NCBI RefSeq assembly: GCF_035046485.1 | Contig: NC_085138.1 | Coordinates: 274,517,694 to 274,581,693, forward strand | Length of the DNA: 64,000 nucleotides | Source: Aedes albopictus | Lineage: Eukaryota > Arthropoda > Insecta > Diptera > Culicidae | Reading direction: 5' to 3' | Part shown: positions 53,247 to 64,000 of the stretch, piece after piece | Layout: the number at the start of each line of letters is the position of its first letter | Numbering within the stretch: position 1 is the stretch's first letter | The notes under the pieces: generated by a model | Told to the model about the DNA's origin: nothing | What the model saw: only the letters and a program-made list of their open reading frames with translations | Databases searched by the model: none | Made by a program: the position numbers and the translations under genes

Positions 53247-55218
53247 CAAAAAAACGCACATCACTTTTTGGCAGTAAACTTCAACCGATTTTATTGACCG
53301 ACGGTTCATTCGACGCGGAATCTGGTCCCATTGTTTCCTATTGAAAATGGTTCAGATCGGTCCAGCCGTTCCGGAGTTATGGCCATTTAGGTGTTCCGGA
53401 CCGGTACCCCAGGAAGGGGCCAGATATGAAAACGCTGCAAACCCATCCATGCGGCACATCAAACTACGGCATTTTCGATAACTTGATGAATGGTAAGCAG
53501 AAAAACAGTCTCAGACCATATCTGAACCGGTAGTGTTTCGGAACCGGTTCCGGGTGTCCCGCCGGAAGTGACCAAACATAAAAGTGAACTAAACCCATGC
53601 ATGCGACATATCAAACCGCGGCTTTTTCGATAACGTGGTGAACAGCAAGCAGGAAAACATTCTCAGACCATATCGGAACCGGTAGTGTTCCGGAACCGGT
53701 TGCAAATGTCTCACCGGAAGTGGCCAAGTATTAAAGTTAACCAAACCCATGCATGCGATATATCAAATAGTGGCTTTTTTGATATCCTGATGAACAGTAA
53801 GCAGGATAATATTCTCAGACCATATCTGAACCGGTTGTGTTCCGGAACCGGTTCCGGGTGTCCCGTCGGAAGTGGCCAAATATAAAATTGAAATAAAACC
53901 ATGCATGTGACATATCAAACCACAGCTTTTTCGATAACCTGATAAACAGCAAGCAGGAAAGCATTCTCAGACCATATCGGAACCGGTTCCAGATGTTCCG
54001 CCGGAAGTGGCAAAGTATAAAAGTTAATTAAACCCATGCAAGGGACATATCAAATCGTGGCTTTTTTGATATCCTGATGAACAGTAAGCAGGGAAATATT
54101 TTCAGAACATATCTGAATCGGTTGTGATCCAGAACCGGTTCCAGGTGTCCCGCCGGAAATGGCCAAATATAAAAGGGAATCAAACCCATGCAAGCGACAC
54201 ATCAAATCGCGGATTTTAAGGCATCTTGATTTGACAAAAAAAAAAGTTTCCGGTCATATTGGGGACAACCGGTAGTGTTCCGCAACCGATCACGGTTGCC
54301 CCATCGGAAGTGGTCAAATGTTAAGGAGAACCAAACCCATAAATTCGACACAATTAAAGACTTTTTAGGTAAGCTGATGAACGGTTAACAAAAAAAAATC
54401 ACAGACCATACTTTGGAAAACCAATAGTGTGCCGAAACCGGTTCCAGGTGCCCCAACGGAAGTGGTCAAATGTAAAAAAAACCAAACGCATACACGCGGC
54501 ACAATTAATAACGGCTTCTTCGATAACGCGAAGAACGGTCAGCAAGAAAATAGTCTCAGGTCAGTAGTGTTCCGGAACCAGATTCGAGTGCCTCGCCGGA
54601 ACTGGCGAAATGCACGAATGAACCAAACCCATACATGCATTACATCAATTTGCGACTTTTTAGGAGAACTGATTAATAATTTGCATGAAACTATTGGTAA
54701 GTGGTAAAATGTGAACCGAAAGTTGTAAATGTGAAATTGAATCAAATCCATGCGTGTCGTACCATAAAACCACGCAAATTCGACAATAATTGCTGTCAAA
54801 TTACCTGTGTAAACTTTCAATTCGATAAACTAACTCTATTTTAGTTTTGTTTAGATTGTATGATTTGTTTTTGAACACAAATCTTACAGATATTATGGTG
54901 GTACGAATTGATAGCTTGTACATTTTACGATTGTTGGCTTCCGAGGTTTACTGTGGTTGATCATCAAACGGATCAGGTGTCAGAACGCACCAAATTAGAA
55001 CTTTCGGAAGTAGCAGCTGCACGAGGAGCCGCTGCGGGTGTAAGTAACATCACAATATCGTATCATTCGTATTTACAGTGTATTACACTGTGATATTCGA
55101 TCATTTTTTTAATTCAACAAATTTCGAATGAGCGGGGTACAAGTTAAAAAGTGTCTTATTAAAGAGTAATGAACACGCGGGGTTTGACAGTACATCAAAT
55201 AGCAGCTTTTTTGATAAC

Positions 55219-55473
55219 TTCTTCTTCTTCTTTATAGCTCGACGTTCGCATTGGAACTTGGCCTGTCTTTCTTCTACTTAGTGTTCTTTAGAGCACTTCC
55301 ACAGTTAATAATTGAAGGATTTTCTTTGCCCGCCATTGCATGAATTTGTATATTGTGAGGCAAGTTCACTATGCTCAGGAAGTCGAGTAAATGTTCCCGA
55401 CCGTAACGGGAATCAAACCCGCCGTTTCTGGATTGGCAATTCATAGCCTTAACCACTAGGCCAACTGGAGACC
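55219..55473 (-). mobile_element. tRNA-derived SINE with 13-bp TSD
   Basis: On the minus strand an A box (TGGCCTAGTGGTTAAG) and B box (GGTTTGATTCCCG) sit at the head. A unique body follows, ending in an AAGAAGAAGAAG tail at 55219. Exact CTTTTTTGATAAC duplications flank it (55206-55218, 55474-55486). It split one of the ~150-bp satellite units. Its structure is that of Feilai-like mosquito SINEs. Confidence 0.88.
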
Positions 55474-56345
55474 CTTTTTTGATAACACGATGATCGATTC
55501 GTAAGAACATAGCCTCAGACCATATTTTAGACAACCGGTAGTGTCCCGAAACTAGTTCTGGGTGTCCCACTGGAAGTGGTCAAATGTAAAAGTGATTTGT
55601 ACCCATGCATAAGATTAATCAAATCGTGGTTTTTTTAGGTAACCTGATGTACGTTGGCAATGATATTGCCTCAGACTATATTTGGGAGACCCGGTGGTGC
55701 TCCGGAACCTGTTCCGGAAAGTAACCAAATGTACCATGCGACACATCACATCACGGCTTTTTTAATAGCCTGAGGAACGGTTAACTAGAAAATAGGCTCA
55801 TACCACATTAGAGACTACTGGTAGGGTTGCACAACCAGCGTTTAATGCTTCGCCGGAACCACGAAAGTCAATAAAATCAATGCAAGCGATAAATATGTGT
55901 GAGAGAACAAAATCTTGACATATTAAACCCACATACAAACAGACGTCTCACGATACTCACTACGTTCTTGTTTTTAACGGTCAATAAAATATAACCTAAA
56001 ATGTGCAGAAAAAACTTTATCGAAGACCGCAAAGTGATCTGTGAATGTGTAAAAAGTTATATCTTAGCTTGTTAGTATCGTCTTGATATTTGATCAGCAG
56101 TTAGTGAAGGTACTCAAGCAGTCAGCTGAGAAATCTGATATTATTCAGCTCTGCTTTTACGCTGAACACAACGTCGGAATATGTTCCATCAATAAGTTTT
56201 AAGTCAATTCAATGATGGCTTTGATAAAATGCTTGCTTTTTTTAAAAAAAATATCAGGATTCAGGAACACTTTGACTTACGTCGCCGGAAAGATCGTGAG
56301 AACATATACGACGAGAAGGGCACTATCACCTCTAGGTGGATTAAT

Positions 56346-56603
56346 TTGGGTTTTTTCAATTAAATTTTAAGCTGGTGTTGCTAGATACTTGGTTGGCCAC
56401 AAAATCAAAGATGGGAGTGCATTTATAATCTACTATCTAGAAGCTAAAATGGTTAATCAACTGTTGATGTAATCTTCCAAAAGCTTCTCTACCAATATGA
56501 TGTAGCAGGGAATATTTCGTTTTTGGGTTTGTGGATGTCTTTGTCATCTTGCATTCAATTGTAGTTCCGCTTGGCTCAATACAGCATGATGAATTATAAA
56601 TTT
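56346..56603. other. Spacer between composite copies
   Basis: About 260 bases of AT-rich, unique-looking sequence; nothing recognised. Confidence 0.4.
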
Positions 56604-57743
56604 GTTGCCTTTCTCGTACACTAAGTGTACTGGAAAGGCTATATGGTCACACAAAAAATGACTTTTTGATAGAAGGCCCGGAGGATCAAGTCACATATAC
56701 CAATCGACTCAGCTCGACGAATTGAGATGATGTCTGTATGTGTGTGCACAAATAAACTCACTTCACTTTTTGGCAGTGAACCTCAACCGATGTTAATGAC
56801 CGACGGTTCATTCGACGCGGCATCTGGTCCCATTGTTTCCTATTAAAAATGATTAGAATCGATCCAGCCGTTCCGGAGTTATGGCCATTTAGGTGTTCCG
56901 GATCGGTACCCCTGGAAGGGGTCAGACATGAAAATGCAACAAACCCATGCATGCGACCCTGGTTTGAGGGCATTTTCGATTATCCGATGAACGGTAAGCA
57001 GGAAAATAGTCCATGATGAACGGTTAGTTGGAAAATAGTATCAGACCATAACTGAACCGGTAGTGCTCCGGAACCGGTTCCGGATGTACAACCGGAAATG
57101 GCCAAATATCTGCAAAATAAAATAGTGAACCAAACCCATGCATGCGACACATCAAACAGAGGCATTTTCGATAACCTGATGAACGGCTAGCAAGAAAACC
57201 GTATCAGACCATATCTGAACCGGTAGTGTTCCGGAACCGGTTCTGGGTGTCCCGACGGAAGTGACCAATTATAAAAGGGAACCAAACTCATACATACGTC
57301 ACATTAAAGAGTGGAATTTTTGATAGCCTGATGAACGGTTAGCAAGAAGATAGTCTCAGACCATATCTGAGCCAGTCTTGTTCCGGAACCGTTTCCGGGT
57401 GTCCCGGAAACCGGCCTTTTATAAAATAGAACCATTTCCATGCATGCGACACAACAAATAACGGCTTTTCCGATAGCGTGATGACTGGTTATCAAGGGAG
57501 TAGGCTAAGACCACACTATGGACTGCCGGAACCAGTTCTGGGTGTCCCTTCGAAAGCGACTAAATATAAAATTGAACCAAACCCATGCATGCGAAACAAA
57601 AATTTCCCTTTTCTGCATTTTTTTTTCATAAGGAGGTCAAATTGTACATGAATCGTATTGAGCGTAATCTCAGGATCCGCTAACGTCGACGGGAAGGTAT
57701 ATATTCGACGAGAAAGGCACTATCACCACTAGGTGGATTAATC
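56604..57743. repeat. Composite satellite-bearing element, copy B
   Basis: Same start (GCCTTTCTCGTACACTAAGT) and end (CGACGAGAAAGGCACTATCA, then CCACTAGGTGGATTAAT) as copy A. It carries about four to five ~150-bp units. Orientation is the same as copy A, with a 258-base spacer. Confidence 0.75.
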
Positions 57744-57922
57744 TGTTTTTTTTTACTAAAACTCAGTAACTTTGCTTAATTTTTTTTCAATAATGGCCTG
57801 CAAGTAGTAAAAATGTAAAATTTATGGAGTAGCCAGCATTGAATATATTAAGCTAAAGATATGTTACGCAAGTTTAGTTTGTTCATTTTGTTTTGTAAAC
57901 TACGAGAGGACATTAATCAGTA

Positions 57923-58844
57923 GGGGAGACTGGGGAGACTTGATCCCTTTTTCTTAATTTGCCTGTAACTTTAAGAAAAAACACAAAACTAGATCCATTT
58001 TTCATACAGAATGGCAGGTAAACATCTATTGCAAATTTATACACAACAGAAGGACTTTAAATTATTGTTACAGTTTTCAAAACTGTGTTTTTATGGAGGC
58101 ATGTCTTTTGATGTATTTTTCAAAAATGGGCCAAAATTGATCCCCTTTTGAGCACATGGTTAATTTAAAGGGAAACTAACTGCAGAAGCTTCCTATTCGT
58201 TTTCTTTTCAAGGTTTCTTGCATTTTTGAAGCATACGGTGTATTTGAAATTATAAGACTTCCTTAAATTGTTAAGGATATGCCATATCTTGAAAATGGGG
58301 AGAATTGATCCCCCTTTTCATGGTTTGTACTAAAATAATAATTATCTGACACGTTTTATCACTGAATATACTAGAATTCCGAGTAAACAGAGACTTCCAA
58401 ATAGAATTTTATTTTTCACATGTATAATGCGTGTGTAATCCTCGAGGGATCAAGTCTCCCCATGTCACTGTTGTATACACTAAGCTACATTAATTGGAAT
58501 ATTTATATAACATCCTTATTTGGACAACTACGTTTGATATTACGTTATTTATACTACGTGCAGTGAAATTGACACGATTTGGTTCACACGACACGATTTG
58601 GTTCAATTTTGACAAAGTTTTTGAGATTTTTCGAAATCGCCTAAAAGATTTCTGAAAGACTGAAAACAAACCATCAGCCATTAAAAAATAATGCAATACA
58701 CAATTAAAATCAATTGTAGCCAAAACATTGTCGTCTGTCCAGATGTCGTTTTTGTAAAAATATGCTAGAAGAAAACTGTTTTTGATTCCGAGAAAATATG
58801 GGGGGAACAAGTCTCCCCAGGGATCAAGTCTCCTCAGTCTCCCC
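57923..58844. mobile_element. TA-flanked TIR element (922 bp)
   Basis: GGGGAGACTGGGGAGACTTG and its complement at the right end, with TA at 57921-57922 and 58845-58846. GATCCCCTTTT and GGGATCAAGTCTCCCC words recur inside, at 58137, 58308 and 58446. Two related elements may therefore be fused or nested. No transposase. Confidence 0.72.
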
Positions 58845-58846
58845 TA

Positions 58847-59729
58847 CGCAGTCTGTTTGCGCATTTTCAGTATGTCCTATTACTCCATGAGAAACCTCAT
58901 TGTCACAAGTGCTCCCAGATAACATGAAATCCTTAAATCTTCAAGCGCATTCGCATCAATGGCTACTCCATTGATGGACTCCCCCCGTTAGTTATAGCCA
59001 CAACAACTTTTGCAGACCCCTCGATTTCGGTTAAATGGTGGCTCATTTAAACCGTTATAACTCGAAGGTTTCTCCAAAAACCACCTCTGAACGAATTGTT
59101 GTTGAAAAGAGGAAATATAGAGCTACTATTTACAATTATAAAAAGTTGGGTCGGCCATACTTATTTTGGCCGCCATCTTGGATTTTTATATCAAAACATT
59201 TTCAAATTTGTTGCATCAATTGCTAGCTGAGACATCTATGCATAACATATCAAAAAATAAGAGATGTCTTTTTCTTCTATCAAAAGTTATCTGTCGTTTT
59301 GTAAATCATGCCACTTTTGCGCACTGGGCCCGGTGCCGGCCGTTTACATGAATGCAGCGTTATTTCGTATTTGAGCTTTTCAGCTTTTGAGCCTTTCAAA
59401 ACACTAAAAAATTATAAAAGCAATGCCCTTATCATTGAGAAACAATCAAAAACGGAAACGAACCACCGATTTACTCAAATTTTGCGGCAGGTGTTTTCTA
59501 TCAAAAGTTTTTCCAAGTGTGGTTTCTATTGATGTATTAAACACTTAAAAAAATAGACTGGCCCAAACCGGTAACTGTACTTTATTTTAAATTCCTTATT
59601 TTGGAATTTCTCTCAAATAATTTGACGACTTCTCATTTCCCACGCTATGTCCTTTTGAATCCGTTTCCATCAGAATCTTATAAAGTTATGGCAGTATAAT
59701 AATTGCATACCAGCTGATGGCTCAGATAA
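58847..59729. other. Non-coding stretch, no gene recognised
   Basis: Short frames only; AT-rich; no paired repeats seen. Confidence 0.4.
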
Positions 59730-59894
59730 GGGGCCGTTCATAAACCACGTGGACTTTTTGGATGGAGCGAGGTGTCTGGTCAAAGTCTACGCTCCATACA
59801 AATTTCAAAATTTTTGTATGGATAAAAGTCTCCGAGGGGGGAGGGTGGGTCTGAGATGGCCAAAATTTGGTCTACGTGGTTTATGAACAGACCC
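59730..59894. mobile_element. Harbinger-like MITE, older copy
   Basis: GGGGCCGTTCATAAACCACG start and complementary end; flanks TAA and TAT (one change). G-run substitutions and TIR changes (ACGTGGACT, CAGACCC) indicate greater age than the copies at 34.0 and 38.9 kb. Confidence 0.85.
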
Positions 59895-60099
59895 TATGAG
59901 TATATTAATCACAGAAGGATTACTCTCTTCAGTTCGGCGTACAAGATGTTGTAGCGTAGCGTGTCCTCTTCGACAGATTTGAATCCCTTGATGACTCCTT
60001 CGTCGACGGATACCATGTTAGTTTTCATGAGGGTAGCTCAACGACGGATCCGATTGTTATGCTGCGATTGATCCTACACAAATTTTACTAGCACAGGCC

Positions 60100-61054
60100 A
60101 TTCATTTTAGATACAGTGAGTTCCACGGGGCTTCTGGTGCGTTTCAATGGGTTGTTTCAAGGGGTTCCCGCAGCCTTTTAAGGGCCTTCCGATAGGCTTC
60201 GTTGGCGTTCTAATGGGATTGGATCAGGAGTCTTCAAAGAGTACAAGGAGATTCAGAAGCGTAACATGATGTTTAAGGAACGTTTCAAGGGCGTTTTAAG
60301 GGGTTCATGGGCGTTTGTTAGCATTTCAGGGATCTTCCTCCTTAAAACTGAAAACTAGCTGAAGCCCATAAACACCCTCTGAAAACTCTCGGCGACGCCT
60401 TAAAATCAGTGCTGCTATTGGTCGAGACCACCCCATGACAATGACCAAGTTGGACTTGTCATCGTCACGACGTCACACAATGTAACAAGCATTCAAGCGC
60501 TTCGTAATTTGATTTTGCAATAATCAAGCATCATGACGAAAACTTCCATACTGTGTTTAAAATAAAATTTTCACCTGGCCCAAGCAAATTTAAGCAAAAC
60601 AGTAACGAAATCAATCAATTCACTGGTAATTGCCAAGGTTACAACCGTGTCACACTCTGTCGTGACCGAAAAACGAGCGAGTATTGCTAGACCCAACTAA
60701 CAAAAGTAGCTGCATAAGAGCTTATGGAACAAACGCTTATGTAAAAGTGGTTGATTAAGCTCTTCTACAGCAAAAATGTTTGTTGGGAGACTCTTTTAGT
60801 CATCGTATCGCGATTCGATGACATTGAGAGTGTCGCTTCTGTAAAAATCATAACACCCTTAAGGCCCTCAGAATCCCACTGAAAGGCCTCTGATACCCCC
60901 TTATTTCCCAATGATACCCCTGAAACCCCGCCAGAGCCCCCTCAAAGGTATCTGAATCTGAAAACCACTTCAATCGCCCATGAGACCTCCAGATACCACT
61001 CTGAAACCCACTAAGACTGCCTGAAACACGGAATGCCCGCGCCCCTGATACAGT
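60100..61054. repeat. Diverged CCCCTGAAA/GGTTTCA minisatellite-like stretch
   Basis: Words such as GGGGTTTC, GTTTCAAGG, CCCCTGAAACCCC and CCTGAAA recur with irregular spacing at 60125-60330 and 60860-61050. They are separated by unrelated AT-rich sequence. This is a different family from the GGAATTCC arrays. Confidence 0.5.
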
Positions 61055-61461
61055 GCCCCCAAAGGCCTCAAGAAATTCTCCTGAAACCTCTTGAGACCTC
61101 TGAAGTGATCGTGACACTTTCAGGTACCTCCAGAGATCTCCTGAAGTGCCCAAAGACTCGCTAGAGCCACATAGAATCCCTTAAACGCCCCTGAGAGTTC
61201 CTGCGACGCCCCTGAGATCTCATGAACGTTATGGTACTCCTGAAAGCTCCTGTAACTCCCTCGAAAGGACACTTGGAACTCCCTGAAATGCCCCTGAAAT
61301 CTCGCTTTGCGTCGCAGGAACTCTCAGGGGCGTGTAGGGGTTCTATGCGGCTCTAACGAGTCTTTGGGCGCTTCAGGAGGTCTTTGGAGGTACCTGAAAG
61401 TGTCATGATCACTTCAGAGGTCTCAAGAGGTTTCAGGATGGTTTCATGAGGCCTCTGGGGC
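61055..61461. repeat. Inverted repeat with ~150-bp arms
   Basis: Left arm words CTGAAACCTCTTGAGACCTC and CACTTTCAGGTACCTCCAGA pair with the right arm, diverged. The ~100-base spacer is itself CCTGAAA-rich. Confidence 0.7.
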
Positions 61462-62559
61462 TCTGTATCGAGAGACAAACCGGACGAACGAGATATTTCG
61501 ACTTTCTCGCACGAACGCTCGACACAGAATGATATATTAAATAATGTAAAATAATTTGCAAAGGAAACTGGAACATAACTCCTTGTGTTTTTCCAGTCAT
61601 TAAAATTTCACCGCGCTTGGAAGACATGCGATGAATGTTGATCTTTCCACCGATGCTATTTTGTAATATGTACTGCAATACAACTATCACAAAACAAAAT
61701 CAACTCTATCCAACTCTGAAAATTCTAGTCGGGATTTCAAACAACTGTGCTGTTGCCATAACTGTGAAGATCCAAAAACATCGTAAAACCTTTCGAAGCG
61801 CATGTGTCGTTAACTCTTTTGTCGACACACGCCACCACCATAGACCGGAGCGGATACGCACTCGAAAATGTTAATTGTTATTGCGCCATATAATAATTCA
61901 AAAATTCCTCAAATATCTGATTTCGAAAAGCGTGCCCAGATCTTCCGAAAGGGTTCTCGCATCTAAAAATAGGTAGCATTTCAAGCGGCTCGGAGCGAAC
62001 GAGCGCTGACTGTCGATGTAACTGATCTCTTCCTTTCGGCACGTCATTTTTATTAATTGGCTGTTTGTTGAGTGAAAAATCGCCCTCACTTCGTAAGCTG
62101 GTAGGTACCTTCCAGGCGTTGCTGTGCTGTTCGGGCTGGCGCTCAGTTGCTTGGTAGATATGCGTTCTCTGACTAACCGTGCTACCGTGCCACACGATTC
62201 TTGGTGCGGCGTTGGTGCAGTGAATTCGTTCATGAGTTTAGTGCGTTGCATTAGCTGAAAGATTGAGATTGTTGAACCCCATATAAATCTGATCGTAATT
62301 TGATCACTGTAAAAATATATTCCAACAACTTCCACAGGAATGAATGCTTTAACGGAATATTTTCTTGAAGATTCATTCTGAAAACATCATCTTCTGGATG
62401 TTAGATTAATCGTTAGGAAGATTATACTTCTTAAACAGAGTCACATTGAACAAAGAACAGACGAAGGGCTAAGTAGCAAACGCAGAACGATTTCTCAGCA
62501 TCAGGATGAAGTTGAAGCTAAAGAACAAACAATAAATTCCTTTTACATTTACCTATATC
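61462..62559. other. Non-coding stretch, no gene recognised
   Basis: Minus-strand frames of 105 and 145 codons overlap at 61878-62335 in different phases and show no domain. Nothing else supported. Confidence 0.35.
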
Positions 62560-62959
62560 CAAGGATGGGAACACTCACTTGCAAAGAGTTACACTCACTT
62601 GTTATTTTCTCTGCTCAGAAGCGTGCAATCAAGAAACGATGTATGGACGATTGCCTTGTGATTTGGTCTAAAAGTTTGCCGAAGAGAGTAGGGGTCGCAC
62701 TCGCTTATCAAAGTCGTGACAGAGCTGTGAAAGCGACTCTCCACGAGATAAGTGTAATTTACATTCACCTCGTGGAGAGTTGCCTTCACAGCTTCCTCAC
62801 GACTTTGGTATGCGTGTGCGACTCCTAGTCTATTCAGCAAACTTTTAGACCAAATCACAAGGCAAAAGTCGTCCATACATCGTTTCTTGATTTCACGCTT
62901 CTGAGCTGAGAAAATAGCAAGTGAATGTAACTCTTTGCAAGTGAGTGTTCCCATCCCTG
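62560..62959. mobile_element. Palindromic hAT-type MITE (400 bp) with exact 8-bp TSD
   Basis: CAAGGATGGGAACACTCACT at the left and the near-complement ending CCCATCCCTG at the right are flanked by exact CCTATATC (62552-62559, 62960-62967). The two halves are near-complete inverted copies. Matching frames of 87 and 119 codons on opposite strands are therefore the same arm read twice, not genes. CARGGATGGG-type ends with 8-bp TSD fit hAT. Confidence 0.9.
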
Positions 62960-62967
62960 CCTATATC

Positions 62968-64000
62968 TACATTCCTCCACAACCCCGGATGATCATCAAC
63001 AATTTATTCGCTTTGTTTAGTCTCATAATGTCGTGTCAACGGGTCATTGCTTAAGCATTGTTGCATATGTTTGCCGTGTCTCATCACCTCACTTAACCCA
63101 ATAATAGGCTTGCATGCACAAACATCCATCACGCTTCTCGTTAATAAAAAATGATAATCACCTTCACCTTAATTAAAACGTGATACCCAGCAGATAAACG
63201 AGCATTTACTCATGGTTATAATTAGAACCGCCCGATTGCAACACCAGGAACTAACAACCAAAGGGACACAATCCCACCGAATAATAAATTCAATCTCAAG
63301 GATATCACTCGAACAGGGCAACTAAATAGCCGCACGGATTCACTTGGAGCTAACGAACGAAGCGGCAGCAGCAACAACAGCACAGCACGACACGCCGGAG
63401 CATGAGGCATAAGCGAAGAGACTTATTGACCGGAGAACCCCTCCGTCGCGGCACTTCCCACGTGCTGTCCGGTTCGGATGATCCATTGCGCCCACCGTCG
63501 AAGGGGTAGCCGAGTGTCATACATTAAGCATGTGTTCCCGGCTTATAATTGCCAGGTATTTTCGCATCATGCAATTGCCATCATCGGCCGGCGACTACGC
63601 CGACGACGACGTCTCTGTATATGTGTGAAATTGTACCGGAATTAAGCCTTCAAGCTGCAAGTCTCTGCGTCCCGAATGTCATGAATGGCAAATGAGCAGC
63701 AGCGTAACGTTGCACTCGAGCAAGCCACACAGCGAGTCTGTGCTACGACGGCAGTACCGTGGTGAAGTCATAGAGCACACACAGTTAGTAGGTAGGTATT
63801 GCAAGCAAACACCGCGGACAAGTCGAGTGCTGTTGGTCAAGTTGTAAATAATCGTCCTCGTTCAAACGGACCAAACGTCGTCGTTTGGCAAAGACCTCGG
63901 AGGTCTATCGGTGAACGCAGGTGTAGGGTATCAACCTGGGAAAAGAGATGTTACAAAATGTGAACTTGCATACATTTATTTGTTCAACATCACTTTTGAG
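62968..64000. other. Low-repeat right edge, no gene called
   Basis: Moderate base composition with no paired repeats. Trinucleotide-rich words (CAGCAGCAACAACAGCACAG near 63367, GACGACGACG near 63603) are of the sort seen in insect gene neighbourhoods. No frame is convincing. It could be upstream or untranslated sequence of a gene beyond the window. Confidence 0.35.

Larger units (their letters stand above)
53083..56345. repeat. Composite satellite-bearing element, copy A
   Basis: Starts TTTTTTGCCTTTCTCGTACA with a small hairpin (GCCTTTC...GAAAGGC). It ends ACGAGAAGGGCACTATCACC followed by TCTAGGTGGATTAAT. The start and end contain GCCTTTCTCGT in inverted orientation. Between them lie a GT microsatellite (53204-53246) and about a dozen ~150-bp tandem units. 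Each unit has GGCTTTTTCGATAAC, TCAGACCATATCTGAACCGG, TTCCGGAACCGGTTCC and AACCCATGCATGC-type words. Copy B (56604-57743) has the same ends with fewer units. The class is unknown. Confidence 0.75.

Noticed and set aside
61878..62335. Overlapping 105- and 145-codon minus-strand frames
   Set aside because: They overlap in different phases, carry no domain, and may belong to an unrecognised repeat.
62565..62954. Matching 87- and 119-codon frames on opposite strands
   Set aside because: Both are the same arm of the palindromic MITE read from each side.

Overview
This window looks like repeat-dense intergenic DNA from a culicine mosquito (Aedes-like). Evidence: an AT-rich background, tRNA-derived SINEs, RTE-like and LOA/Lian-like LINEs, a mag/K02A2.6-like Gypsy element, hAT and pogo-like elements, and dozens of MITEs. 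No CRISPR, operon or bacterial feature is present. I found no host protein gene that I can defend. Every long coding frame belongs to a transposable element or is an artefact of a short-period satellite. The species call is inference; the transposon families and their boundaries are read from the sequence.

Layout. 1-14.5 kb: MITEs, among them a piggyBac-like one with TTAA ends, a TA-flanked one, and a 1.85-kb foldback. A 4-kb pogo-like TIR element here carries an old minisatellite and another MITE. 14.5-21.7 kb: a decayed RTE-like LINE split by a complete 5.3-kb Gypsy LTR retrotransposon with 167-bp LTRs and a GTGGC target duplication; two short intron-like gaps lie in its gag-pol. 21.7-27.7 kb: a DUF4806-type pseudogene, a hAT-type MITE, an inverted duplication, a CACTA/DUF4218-like fragment and a 2.2-kb TIR element.

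27.87-43.42 kb: the centrepiece is a 15.55-kb hAT transposon with 15-bp perfect TIRs and an exact 8-bp TSD (TTTGACAC). Its BED-finger transposase gene on the minus strand can be read as about six exons with matching splice phases. One exon is split by a nearly intact LOA/Lian-like LINE flanked by an exceptional 61-bp target duplication. That LINE is itself split by a Harbinger-like MITE. A transposase intron holds a roughly 5-kb, 12-bp-period minisatellite with seven copies of a separate ~60-bp motif.

44.4-47.9 kb: a full-span but degenerate RTE-like LINE with an 11-bp TSD, interrupted by a hairpin MITE. 48-53 kb: foldbacks and MITEs, plus a 26-base G homopolymer. 53.1-57.7 kb: two copies of a composite element built of ~150-bp tandem units, one carrying a SINE with a 13-bp TSD. 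57.9-64 kb: further TIR elements, a near-perfectly palindromic 400-bp hAT-type MITE, and about 1 kb of low-repeat sequence at the right edge that might belong to a neighbouring gene.

The elements do not cooperate as a pathway. The value of the window is as a stratified record of insertions, with nesting that gives relative ages.
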